Positions 1 to 7,000 of a stretch of DNA of 8,357 nt are shown here, in pieces (position 1 is the first letter of the stretch; each line of letters starts with the position of its first letter). The stretch spans positions 1 to 8,357 of the forward strand of contig WJKY01000024.1 of assembly GCA_014728835.1 (NCBI GenBank), written 5' to 3'. The notes below the pieces were generated by a model. The model saw only the letters and a program-made list of their open reading frames with translations. It was not told where the DNA came from and did no database searches. The position numbers were made by a program, and so were the translations under genes. This DNA is from Candidatus Woesearchaeota archaeon (GTDB lineage: Archaea; Nanobdellota; Nanobdellia; UBA10117; WJKY01).

Positions 1-146
1 AGAAACCAGTTAAACAATTAAAAGACGAATTAGAAGCAAAGAAAAAAGACGCGGATATTAGAGTTAAATCCATTGAAAAACAAGAAAAAAAGATTAATGA
101 AAAAGCAAAAGAGTTGCAAGAAGAACTTACTAAGAAACTAAAATAA
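1..146 (+). CDS. C-terminal end of a truncated coiled-coil protein
   Basis: An open frame enters at the window edge (first whole codon at 3) and ends at the TAA at 144-146, giving about 47 residues. It is made almost only of Lys, Glu, Gln, Asp, Ile and Leu, with hydrophobic residues at roughly heptad spacing (KQLKDELEA, then KELQEELTKKLK). This is typical of a charged coiled coil. The start and any functional domain lie outside the window, so no function can be named. Its stop overlaps the start of the VanZ-like gene by one base (TAATG), which suggests translational coupling in one operon. The reading frame is clear; identity is unknown. Confidence 0.6.
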   Translation, partial: KPVKQLKDELEAKKKDADIRVKSIEKQEKKINEKAKELQEELTKKLK

Positions 147-511
147 TGGTTTCAAAAACTCGTTTTTATTTAATCTTAACTGCAATTTGGGCAGGCTTAA
201 TTGGTTGGTTTTCTTTAAGACCAATTTATGCCACTGTTATCTTAGATATTAATGATATTCTGCTTCATGCAAGTGTTTATTTCATACTTGCTATGTTGTT
301 ATTTTTGTCCTTAGAAAGTTTACAGTATGAAAATACAGCACTAATTGCATTTTTATTTGCATTCTCATATGGAATGATTCTTGAAGGTTTGCAAGGGAAA
401 CTTTCATATAGAGTTTTCTCATTGATTGACTTAGGCGCAAATGTATTCGGAGCAATTACGGGAGGATTAATATTACATTATAAAAATGACATTAAAAAAT
501 TGGTTGGATAA
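146..511 (+). CDS. VanZ-like family integral membrane protein
   Basis: A 121-residue protein with four predicted membrane helices, at about residues 7-25, 37-58, 63-82 and 93-111. It has the conserved polar pattern of VanZ-like proteins: D37 and H41 at the start of helix 2, E80 and Q83 at the end of helix 3 (GMILEGLQ), then R89, D95 and N99 followed by glycines in helix 4. The family is named after VanZ of enterococcal teicoplanin resistance; its biochemical role is poorly defined, so resistance should not be assumed here. Length fits a single-domain family member. The start codon overlaps the upstream stop (TAATG) and there is no GGAGG motif, so translation probably depends on coupling. Confidence 0.8.
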   Translation: MVSKTRFYLILTAIWAGLIGWFSLRPIYATVILDINDILLHASVYFILAMLLFLSLESLQYENTALIAFLFAFSYGMILEGLQGKLSYRVFSLIDLGANVFGAITGGLILHYKNDIKKLVG

Positions 512-514
512 TTG

Positions 515-542
515 CCAAAATTTTTATAAACGTTTCCAAAAT
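515..542 (+). promoter_or_regulatory. Probable TATA-type promoter of the UPF0147 gene
   Basis: TTTTTATAAA at 521-530 resembles an archaeal TATA box and lies just after the vanZ-like stop. Transcription would be expected about 25 nt downstream, near 550-555. The heptamer CCAAAAT occurs on both sides of the TATA box (515-521 and 536-542), 21 bp apart, which is about two helical turns. That could be a regulator site or chance in AT-rich DNA. Confidence 0.5.
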
Positions 543-598
543 ATTAGTAAAAAGGAGGCTTTAAATCGCACCATTAAAGATTTTAAAAAACAGTAAAA

Positions 599-853
599 AT
601 GACAGACGAACTTACAGAAGTATTAGAGTTATTAGATTCTTTGTGCAAAGATCCTTCTATTTCTAGAAATATTCGTGCAACCCTTAAAATCATAAGGCAG
701 AATTTAGATGGATGTAAAGAACTTGGCATTACAATTGACTCAGCATTGCAAAAAGTAGAGGATATCTCACTAAATCCTAATCTACCTGTATATGCGCGTT
801 CTCAGATTTGGAATTTGACATCTATGTTAGAGTCTGTCAATAACACTAGATAG
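599..853 (+). CDS. UPF0147 family protein
   Basis: An 84-residue all-helical protein of the archaeal UPF0147 family. The family signatures are visible: an N-terminal helix followed by DPSISRNIR (residues 18-26), and the C-terminal block NPNLPVYARSQIWNL (59-73), which matches the usual DPN-P-xxR-xIWN pattern. Length is normal for the family. To my knowledge the molecular role is unknown. An in-frame TAA at 584-586 prevents an upstream extension, so ATG 599 is the only sensible start. A GGAGG lies 40 nt upstream (554-558), too far to serve this start directly. It appears to be its own transcription unit. Confidence 0.85.
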   Translation: MTDELTEVLELLDSLCKDPSISRNIRATLKIIRQNLDGCKELGITIDSALQKVEDISLNPNLPVYARSQIWNLTSMLESVNNTR

Positions 854-885
854 TGGTTCTAATTAGTTGCCTCTGGCATCAAAAA

Positions 886-930
886 CTTTATATTGTTTCG
901 TGGGGAACAAATAATAATATTCACTGGAGG
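886..930 (+). promoter_or_regulatory. Promoter and ribosome binding site of sepF
   Basis: CTTTATATT at 886-894 resembles a TATA box; a transcript would start near 915. GGAGG at 926-930 sits 7 nt before ATG 938, a good Shine-Dalgarno spacing that supports this start. Confidence 0.55.
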
Positions 931-937
931 TTGAGAA

Positions 938-1366
938 ATGTCTAATTGGGGTGATGTAAAAAAGAAATTAGGTTCAATGTTTGCAAGTGATGATAGCAAT
1001 GTTGAACTTGGCGAAGATTATGTTGAATTAGAAGCTGATTTAGGAAAGGAGTTAAAATCCAAGGTTCTTGTAAAACCTTTCACATTAAATAAATACGAAG
1101 ATGTAAAGGCTGTTTTAAATGCTGTAAGAGAAGGGCGAACTATTTCTATACTTAATATTGCTCCGCTTAAAGAAAAAGATTTAACAGAACTAAAGCGAGC
1201 TATAGATAAAGTTAAAAAAACAGTTGATGCAAGTGAAGGTGATATTGCAGGTTTTGGTGAAAATTGGTTAATTGTTACTCCATCTTTTGCAAAAGTTTGG
1301 AGAAAACCAAAAGCAAAACCGCAGCCTGAAAATTTAGAGGATGCTCCAAAACCACAAACATTCTAG
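938..1366 (+). CDS. sepF: Archaeal SepF, FtsZ membrane anchor for cell division
   Basis: A 142-residue SepF/DUF552 protein. In archaea that use FtsZ, SepF anchors the division ring to the membrane. Residues 1-15 (MSNWGDVKKKLGSMF) can form the amphipathic membrane-binding helix, a linker follows, and the SepF core spans about 42-122. The core contains KVLVKPF (42-48), the helix around DVKAVLNAVREG, NIAPLKEKDLTELKRAI (73-89), and the very typical DIAGFGENWLIVTPSFAK (102-119) with the glycine-rich turn at the dimer interface. The Pro-rich charged tail after 122 is variable. It has its own promoter and a strong GGAGG. No ftsZ is present in the window, so an FtsZ partner is inferred from the family. 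Confidence 0.92.
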   Translation: MSNWGDVKKKLGSMFASDDSNVELGEDYVELEADLGKELKSKVLVKPFTLNKYEDVKAVLNAVREGRTISILNIAPLKEKDLTELKRAIDKVKKTVDASEGDIAGFGENWLIVTPSFAKVWRKPKAKPQPENLEDAPKPQTF

Positions 1367-1378
1367 AAAATTTCGATG

Positions 1379-1421
1379 GATTTATAAACTACTATTTCTT
1401 TTTTATTTTTAATATTGGAGG
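1379..1421 (+). promoter_or_regulatory. Promoter and ribosome binding site of the basic-tail membrane protein gene
   Basis: GATTTATAAAC at 1379-1389 is TATA-like and lies just after sepF. A T-rich stretch (1395-1411) follows, which may also terminate the sepF transcript. GGAGG at 1417-1421 is 3 nt before ATG 1425 and 9 nt before ATG 1431, so the second ATG is favoured as the start. Confidence 0.5.
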
Positions 1422-1430
1422 TAAATGATA

Positions 1431-1619
1431 ATGGATGCTGGCGAAGTTATTTTGTGGGCGGCAATTTTTGGTCTGCTTATAGGTATTATCTGGTCTTTAA
1501 AATATATAGTTATAATTGACAGGAGAATTGAGCGCATTGAAAAAAACATTGCGTCTGCCCTAAGAAAAAAACGAAAAACGCGCAAAAAGAGAAAAAAACG
1601 GAAAAGAAAGAAAAAATAA
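1431..1619 (+). CDS. Small one-helix membrane protein with polybasic C-terminal tail
   Basis: I do not recognise this protein as a named family. From ATG 1431 it has 62 residues; starting at ATG 1425 adds Met-Ile, but that puts GGAGG only 3 nt away. A short acidic N-terminus (MDAGE) leads into one membrane helix (VILWAAIFGLLIGIIWSL and onward), then a charged helix (DRRIERIEKNIASAL). The last 18 residues contain 17 Lys/Arg and one Thr. The positive tail should be cytoplasmic, giving an N-out/C-in protein able to bind nucleic acid, ribosomes or acidic lipid. The tail is encoded by an A-rich run, but the frame stays open to a TAA. It lies next to sepF with its own promoter. Real gene likely; function unknown. 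Confidence 0.7.
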   Translation: MDAGEVILWAAIFGLLIGIIWSLKYIVIIDRRIERIEKNIASALRKKRKTRKKRKKRKRKKK

Positions 1620-1646
1620 TTTTTTATTCTCTTATTTTTAATTTAT
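1620..1646 (+). terminator. T-rich archaeal-type terminator
   Basis: The gap after the basic-tail gene is almost pure T and A on the coding strand, with several runs of four to six T. No GC-rich stem is seen, which fits archaeal intrinsic termination on U-rich tracts. It could also act as the AT-rich leader of the next gene, for which no clear TATA box or GGAGG is visible. Confidence 0.4.
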
Positions 1647-1649
1647 TTT

Positions 1650-2699
1650 ATGAAATACATATTTAGATTATCTGGCGAAGATTTAAAGCTAGCTAAAACA
1701 GAAGTGCAAGCTTTGTTTGAAACTTATGGCTTGGGTTTTAAAGCTAGGCGCAGTAAAGACTTGCTTTTTGTAGAGAGCAAAGCAATTGAAAAACAAATTA
1801 GTAAGCTTTGCAAGCGTTCTGCGCTTTTGCACTGGTGCTCTGTTGTAAAAGATAGCTCTGATTTTTCATGGGTAAGATCGCCATTTATGGTGCGGATTAA
1901 AAAAGGTGAAAAAACCGAGAAAAAAGTTGCAAGTCAAATTTGGAGGGGGTTAAAAAAGCCAAGTGTTGATTTGGAAAACCCTAAAACAACTGTTTATGTT
2001 GTTGGTAATCAAATTACAAAACTTATTTGGGAAAAGAAAAAAAATAGATTTAATGGCAGGCAACCAAAACAAAAACCTGTTTTCCATCCTACGTCCTTAA
2101 AACCCAAGTGGGCGCGTTTAATAATTAATCTTTCCAGATGTAAAGAAAGCTGTGTACTACTTGATCCTTTTTGCGGCACTGGAAGTGTGTTAATTGAAGC
2201 TGCAATAATTGGTTGCAAAGCAATTGGTTCTGACTTAGATAAAAGAATGATTAAAGGTGCTAAAAAGAATTTGAAACATTACGGGTTGCATGCAAAAGTC
2301 CAATCAAAACAAAGTTTTGCTGGATCACACCACAAAGTGGTGTTGGTAAAACAGGCAAATGCATTAGAGTTAGAAAAGCACTATAAGAAAAATTCCATTG
2401 ATGCAATTGCAACTGACCCGCCATATGGCCGTTCTTCACGTATTGGCGCTAAAAACATTAGAGAGCTGTATGAAGGCTTTCTTAAATCAGCTCATAAAGT
2501 TTTAAAAACCAAGAAAAGCAAGGCTTTTCTGGGCCCAAAAAATTCAAAGAATTTTTTAGGGAAAAACAAATATTGTGTTTTGCTTTATCCGCACTATGTC
2601 AAATTTGCAATTCCAAAAAAATGGAAAGTTGTTGACAGAGCAAGCATTTATGTTCACGGCGGATTAACAAGAAAGATTTTAGTTCTTAGAAAAGTATAA
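1650..2699 (+). CDS. trmG10: tRNA (guanine-10-N2) methyltransferase, THUMP type (Trm-G10)
   Basis: A 349-residue SAM-dependent enzyme. Family members methylate N2 of G10 in tRNA, giving m2G or m2,2G. The N-terminus (MKYIFRLSGEDLKLAKTEV) begins the typical ferredoxin-like/THUMP tRNA-binding half. FHPTSLKPKWAR leads into the Rossmann catalytic domain: SAM-binding DPFCGTGS at 172-179, acidic D195 in GSDLD, and catalytic TDPPYG at 255-260. The end (VHGGLTRKILV) also fits the family. Trm11-type is the main alternative, but the archaeal context favours Trm-G10. Two stretches, about residues 218-236 and 288-305, appear longer than usual and coincide with paired DNA hairpins. No GGAGG precedes the start, so the mRNA may be leaderless. 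taw1 follows after 25 nt. Confidence 0.88.
   Translation: MKYIFRLSGEDLKLAKTEVQALFETYGLGFKARRSKDLLFVESKAIEKQISKLCKRSALLHWCSVVKDSSDFSWVRSPFMVRIKKGEKTEKKVASQIWRGLKKPSVDLENPKTTVYVVGNQITKLIWEKKKNRFNGRQPKQKPVFHPTSLKPKWARLIINLSRCKESCVLLDPFCGTGSVLIEAAIIGCKAIGSDLDKRMIKGAKKNLKHYGLHAKVQSKQSFAGSHHKVVLVKQANALELEKHYKKNSIDAIATDPPYGRSSRIGAKNIRELYEGFLKSAHKVLKTKKSKAFLGPKNSKNFLGKNKYCVLLYPHYVKFAIPKKWKVVDRASIYVHGGLTRKILVLRKV
2300..2353 (+). repeat. Paired-hairpin palindromic element, copy 1 (inside trmG10)
   Basis: The 54-nt segment starts with CCAA. A hairpin follows with stem CAAAAC/GTTTTG (2305-2310/2314-2319) and loop AAA, then CTGG, then a second hairpin with stem ACACCAC/GTGGTGT (2327-2333/2337-2343), again with loop AAA, then GGTAAAACA. 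It encodes an apparent insertion between the SAM-binding and DPPYG motifs. It shares its architecture with the segment at 2509-2568. The inverted repeats are seen directly; that they form an element is inference. Confidence 0.5.
2509..2568 (+). repeat. Paired-hairpin palindromic element, copy 2 (inside trmG10)
   Basis: The 60-nt segment has the same plan as copy 1. CCAA leads into stem AGAAAAGC/GCTTTTCT (2512-2519/2523-2530) with loop AAG. CTGG follows, then stem AAAAAATTC/GAATTTTTT (2537-2545/2549-2557) with loop AAA, extended by CCC/GGG across one bulged A, then the tail GGGAAAAACA. The six extra bases over copy 1 correspond to the longer second stem. It encodes a run with two SK-x-FLG units just after the last DPPYG-side helix. 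Confidence 0.5.
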
Positions 2700-2726
2700 A
2701 AAGAGCTTATGTTAGTCGCTTTTTAT
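2696..2726 (+). promoter_or_regulatory. Inverted repeat between trmG10 stop and taw1 start
   Basis: ATAAAAAG (2696-2703) is the exact complement of CTTTTTAT (2719-2726), with a 15-nt loop. The left arm includes the trmG10 stop and the right arm includes the first two bases of the taw1 ATG. Such an RNA stem could hide the taw1 start or mark a weak terminator. The arms are A/T only except for one pair, so stability is modest. Confidence 0.3.
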
Positions 2727-3687
2727 GGCAAGATTATCTGAAAAACACAAGCAAGCATTGGAAAATGCACACTATGAAATTGTAGGCAGACATAGTGCTG
2801 TTGAGATTTGTAGCTGGTGCAAAAAAAGTTTGCTTGATGAAGGTGTCTGTTACAAGCAAAAATTCTATGGAATTAATTGTCACAGGTGCTGCCAGATGAC
2901 TCCGAGTGCTGGCTGGTGTGATCAAAATTGTGTGTTTTGCTGGCGCGCGCAAGAATTAAATGAAGGTATTCGTATGGATGCTGATGTTGATGCGCCAAAA
3001 AAAATAGTTGATGGCTGTATTAAAGCTCAGATTCGCAAATTAAGTGGCTTTAAAGGCAATGAAAAAACAAACATGGAAAAATGGAAACAAGCGCAGGAGC
3101 CAATGCACTTTGCAATTTCTTTAACTGGTGAGCCAACGCTTTATCCTAAGTTGCCTAAATTAATTAAAGAAATTCATAAACGTGAAAAAACTAGTTTCCT
3201 TGTAACAAATGGACAGCATCCAGAGATGCTGCTGAGGCTAAAACATGAAAATGCTTTGCCAACACAGCTTTATATTTCTGTGGATGCGCCGACTAGAGAA
3301 CTTCATACAAAAATCGATAAATCTACTAATAAAAATGCGTGGGAAAGATTAAACAAAACCCTTGAAATTCTGCCTGAGTTAAATTGCAGGAAAGTTATTA
3401 GAATCACTTTAATCAAAGACATGAATGATTGTTGCGTTTCTGAATATGCGCAATTACTTGAAAAAGCTGGTGATGACGTAATGGTTGAGGTAAAGGCGTA
3501 CATGTTCATTGGTTATTCTAGAAAGCGCATGGAAAAAGAAAACATGCCAACTCATGAAGAAGTTATGGAATTTTCTAAGAAACTTGCTCAGGAATTAGGT
3601 TGGAATGTCATTGATGAAGGTGTGCGCAGCAGAGTGGTTTTGCTGGCAAAGAAAGACTTTAAAAGTAGAATAATGAAATTTAATTAA
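2725..3687 (+). CDS. taw1: tRNA 4-demethylwyosine synthase (Taw1/TYW1 family)
   Basis: A 320-residue radical SAM enzyme. The family condenses N1-methylguanosine at position 37 of tRNA-Phe with pyruvate to make 4-demethylwyosine, the tricyclic core of wyosine bases. The radical SAM cluster motif is C65-x3-C69-x2-C72 (CDQNCVFC). Cysteines 29, 42 and 55 lie 13 and 13 residues apart, and C55 is 10 before C65. This is the spacing expected for the second [4Fe-4S] cluster. K44, two residues after C42, corresponds in position to the lysine proposed to bind pyruvate. LTGEPTLYP and FLVTNGQ are further TIM-barrel family motifs. Length is normal for the archaeal form, which lacks the flavodoxin domain of eukaryotic TYW1. 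It follows trmG10 after 25 nt, which suggests a tRNA-modification operon. Confidence 0.95.
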   Translation: MARLSEKHKQALENAHYEIVGRHSAVEICSWCKKSLLDEGVCYKQKFYGINCHRCCQMTPSAGWCDQNCVFCWRAQELNEGIRMDADVDAPKKIVDGCIKAQIRKLSGFKGNEKTNMEKWKQAQEPMHFAISLTGEPTLYPKLPKLIKEIHKREKTSFLVTNGQHPEMLLRLKHENALPTQLYISVDAPTRELHTKIDKSTNKNAWERLNKTLEILPELNCRKVIRITLIKDMNDCCVSEYAQLLEKAGDDVMVEVKAYMFIGYSRKRMEKENMPTHEEVMEFSKKLAQELGWNVIDEGVRSRVVLLAKKDFKSRIMKFN

Positions 3688-3690
3688 AAA

Positions 3691-3972
3691 ATGGGAAAAA
3701 TTAATTGTATTATTAAAAAAATAGATGAAGATACATATAAATTAAATAGTAAGGAATATAACTTTCAAGACTTACCTGAATATGCTCAAACCTTTATTAG
3801 AGCAGTAGAAAAATCAGAAACAAATAGTGAGAAACAAGGAATTTTATTAAAACCAAACTCACTTGAAAATCATGTGGAAAAAGAAGATAAAATTAAACCT
3901 AAAATACATAAAGGTCCTATTGAAGTAGTGGATTGGACTAAAGAAAAAAGAAAATATACTGAGGCTAAATAA
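3691..3972 (+). CDS. Hypothetical 93-residue protein downstream of taw1
   Basis: I do not recognise this protein. It starts 3 nt after the taw1 stop and is clearly part of the same transcript. Residues 1-45 look foldable (MGKINCIIKKIDEDTYKLNS, then a YNFQDLPEYAQTFIRAVE helix). The second half is charged, low in hydrophobics and probably flexible, with a short hydrophobic-aromatic patch (GPIEVVDW) near the end that could be a binding motif. There are no membrane helices, signal peptide or metal-binding cysteine pattern. Its stop overlaps an ATG by one base (TAATG at 3970-3974). Base composition is more AT-rich than trmG10 and taw1, like the large gene that follows. Role unknown. Confidence 0.65.
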   Translation: MGKINCIIKKIDEDTYKLNSKEYNFQDLPEYAQTFIRAVEKSETNSEKQGILLKPNSLENHVEKEDKIKPKIHKGPIEVVDWTKEKRKYTEAK

Positions 3973-4064
3973 TGGCGCAAGACATTAGTTTTTTAAAGCT
4001 TTCCTGTCAATTTAGTGTTACTAAGAAATGGGAATTAACATTAATAATCCAGCTGTATCTTTAG
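3972..4064 (+). CDS. Possible 30-residue ORF overlapping the start of the giant gene
   Basis: An ATG overlapping the previous stop (TAATG) opens a 30-codon frame, MAQDISFLKLSCQFSVTKK and 11 more residues, ending at TAG 4062-4064. It runs through the start of the giant gene in another frame. It could be a coupled leader peptide, a remnant of a longer N-terminus, or chance. An in-frame TAA at 4022-4024 means the giant protein cannot be extended upstream without a frameshift. Confidence 0.2.
   Translation: MAQDISFLKLSCQFSVTKKWELTLIIQLYL
3986..4000 (+). promoter_or_regulatory. Weak TATA-like element before the giant gene
   Basis: TTTTTTAAA at 3989-3997 lies about 31-39 nt before ATG 4028, a position compatible with a nearly leaderless transcript of the giant gene. 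The match is to a generic AT-rich pattern only, and there is no GGAGG before ATG 4028. Confidence 0.25.
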
Positions 4065-7000
4065 AACAAAAGCTTCAAAAAGAAGATAAAAATCGTTTCT
4101 CACAAACTAAAAAAAAGATTAAACTTTCAATCGACCAACTTCATCTTAACAAAGATAAAAATCATGCATACATGCAATATGGAAAAGCATTGCGTGTTAA
4201 AACTGAAATTAAACATCAATTACAAGAAATTAATCATTTAAGACATGATGCTAAAGTTATGCCAGAAAATGAAGCGGCAAAATTAATAGAAAAAGCAAAT
4301 AAATTAGAAGAAAAAACTAAAGGTCTTTTTGATTATTTTAAATTAATTCTTTTTCCAAAAGCAAAAGAGGAGCTAATGTATGTTCTTGATTGCGTTGAAG
4401 AAATTAAAAATAATGATTTACTAAACAAAGATGGGCGCATCAAAATGTATGAAATAGAAAATAAAATTTTTGAAAAATTAGCTAAACTTACTGGAAATGG
4501 AAATTATACTTTGCTTGCAAGAGGAGCTGATATTAAAAAACAAGAATTCTTACCTGAATCAAACCTGTCTGGCGCTGTTAAAACACTTGAAAATTATATT
4601 AAAAAAGCTGTCACCAGCCACGAACGTATCAAAGCAGAAAAAGTTTTAGCAGAAATTAATGACTTTGATATGGATGATGGTAGTTTAGACGGGACAGACA
4701 CAGATCCTTTTGAAGGTAGAGCTACTATGAGGGAACGTCCCCAAGAATATCATGATTGGATAGCGCCTCCTCCTGAAAAAGAATCACGTTTTTCTAAGTT
4801 TTTGAAAAAAATAGGACTAAAATATGATCCAACTAAAGATCCATTTGTAAAATATGTAATTTTAACTGACACACATTCACATAATCTAATAAATTACTAC
4901 GTAACTCCTGGCGCACCTGAGATAACTGAAGATGACATGATGCTAAAAGTTGCACAGTCTTCAGCAGGCATGGATATGGTTGATGAAATAGTTTCAGAAA
5001 AAGGACGTATTACAACAGAAGATGTGTCTTTTTTCAAGGGCAAAGGCGGTACAAATATAGCAGTTGCTTATGGCAACTATCTTAACCTAAGAATTGAGTA
5101 TGAAAACAAAATACCTGAAGAAGAATTGAAAAAAAATCTTGCGCATGGTATTCAAAAAATAGAAAAAATAAAAGAAAAAGAACTTTTGGATGGAGATCTT
5201 AACCTAACAAAATTTGCAGGAGTCTTAGAGGAATATTATGCTCCGAGTCTTCAAGAATTTATTCGTGAAGATATTAAAAGACGAAAAAATAAACCCAAAA
5301 AAATAATTGGTGCTGCTATCGGCATTCCTACGATTGTAAGTTTATCATTTGGCGCTGCATGGCCCTATATACTTTCTGCTTTAACACCAGAACCAGAATA
5401 TACAGAATATGAACCTGAAGTACACGGCATTGCTGGTGATTTAGATTATATTGAAGGTACTGCTGGTCAACCACTTGATTTTCAGGTTGTTGCCAGTGAT
5501 GCAAATGGAGATGCTTTATTATATGATGCTCAATTTGCTAAAAATGGAAGCAAAATAAAAATAAGTGAAGACGGATGGATACATATCAAAGAACTTTCTG
5601 AAGACTGGATAGGTGAACATTTACTTAATATCTCTGCAAGCGATGGTAAAAACACTGATTATAAAGAACTAAAATTAATAGTTTATCCAGAAAATCAAAA
5701 ACCATATATTAATTCTTTTGAGGTGCAAAAAACAGAAGATGTTTTAAAAATACTTGATGCGCATGCATTAGATAATGATACTGGAATTAAAGCTCTTAAA
5801 TTTTATTTAGATGATAATTTAATTAAAGAAATATATGAGGGTTATTTTAGCGGAGAAATAGATTTAGAAAAATATGATTTAACTCCTGGTTCACATAAAA
5901 TCGGAGTACAAGCAGTAGATGAAAAAGATGATGATTTGGTTTCTGACTTAGAAGAAAAAATGTTTTCCATATCAGGCGAGCCTTTAATTAAAAATATTGA
6001 TGTAACTCAAAAAGAAGATGATGTTGAAATAAATTTTGATGTTGGTGTTGAAGGTGGAGAATTAGAAAAAGTTAATTTTAATTATGAAAATATTAGTTTG
6101 GAGAAAAAACTCTCTGGCAAAGAAGATGCTGTAAGATTTAAGTTCCAAACAGATGGTTTAGAACCTGTTTCTCAAACAGGTGAATTAGCTGCTCATGCTA
6201 ATGGAGAAACAACTTACAAAAATATTACAATCACGCCATTTGATGACGCGCCAGAACACGAATTCAGAGTTGAAAGTTTAGGTAATGATACTTTTAGCTG
6301 GCAGTATTCTGTTGAAGATGAAGAAGCGCAAATCGTACATACTGAAGTTAGTCTGAAAAATGCTTCAGCTCCTCTTAAGCAAATGAATCCTCCTGGCACA
6401 AAAAAAATAGAATTAAAAGGAAGTATTGATTTTTCTGAAAAAGCACCTGGCAAATATGTTTTAGTTGCTAACTCTCATACAAGTACAAATCAAAGTGTTC
6501 GTGCTGAACGAGAATTTATGGTCTTAAATGATCCTGCAATGATTTATTCTTGGAATATTAGTAATGGCCCTTCAAATACATTTAATGTGGACATTGAAGG
6601 TTTAGATAAAGATACAATTCCAGAAAGTATTTTAGTAACTGCAAAAAAAGAAAATGAATCTGTTTTGAAGTCAAAACTTGTTAATATAAGTTCTAAACAA
6701 ATTAATGTTGATGTTGGCTTTAATTTCACTTCTGAAGAGCCTGTTGATGTTTATTTTGATGCTGAATTAGACAATGGTAAAGAAAAAATTCCTATATTTA
6801 AAAATGAGCGAAGAGAAATATTAAATGATGCATCTATTCTTGAAAACTTAGAAATATTTTATAATCCTGTTGTAGATGAATTTAAAATTAGCGGAGGCGT
6901 ACAAGATCCAGATTCTAATTTTTCATCTGCGCAATATCTATTAAAAGAAAAAGAATCAGGTCTTTTATTGCAAGGTGAATTAAATGCAAAAGATAGTGAA

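Noticed and set aside
639..651. TCTTTG-TG-CAAAGA inverted repeat in the UPF0147 gene.
   Set aside because: Encodes ordinary conserved family sequence, with a 2-nt loop and no partner hairpin.
868..878. TGCC-TCT-GGCA hairpin between UPF0147 and sepF, considered as terminator.
   Set aside because: Only 4 bp and not followed by a T run; too weak to call.
1561..1619. A-rich run encoding the polybasic tail considered as a sequencing or assembly artefact.
   Set aside because: Frame is maintained through many different Lys/Arg codons to a proper stop, and a promoter and GGAGG precede the gene.
2009..2218. Minus-strand open frames inside trmG10, taw1 and the giant gene.
   Set aside because: All lie antisense to well-supported genes, lack family motifs and have no promoter or ribosome site; treated as shadows.
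2286..2295. Palindrome TTGCATGCAA just before hairpin copy 1.
   Set aside because: Has no counterpart before copy 2, so it was not included in the element; short palindromes of this kind arise by chance.
2419..2428. Perfect palindrome GCCATATGGC.
   Set aside because: It is simply the codons for the conserved DPPYG catalytic motif plus a flanking base.
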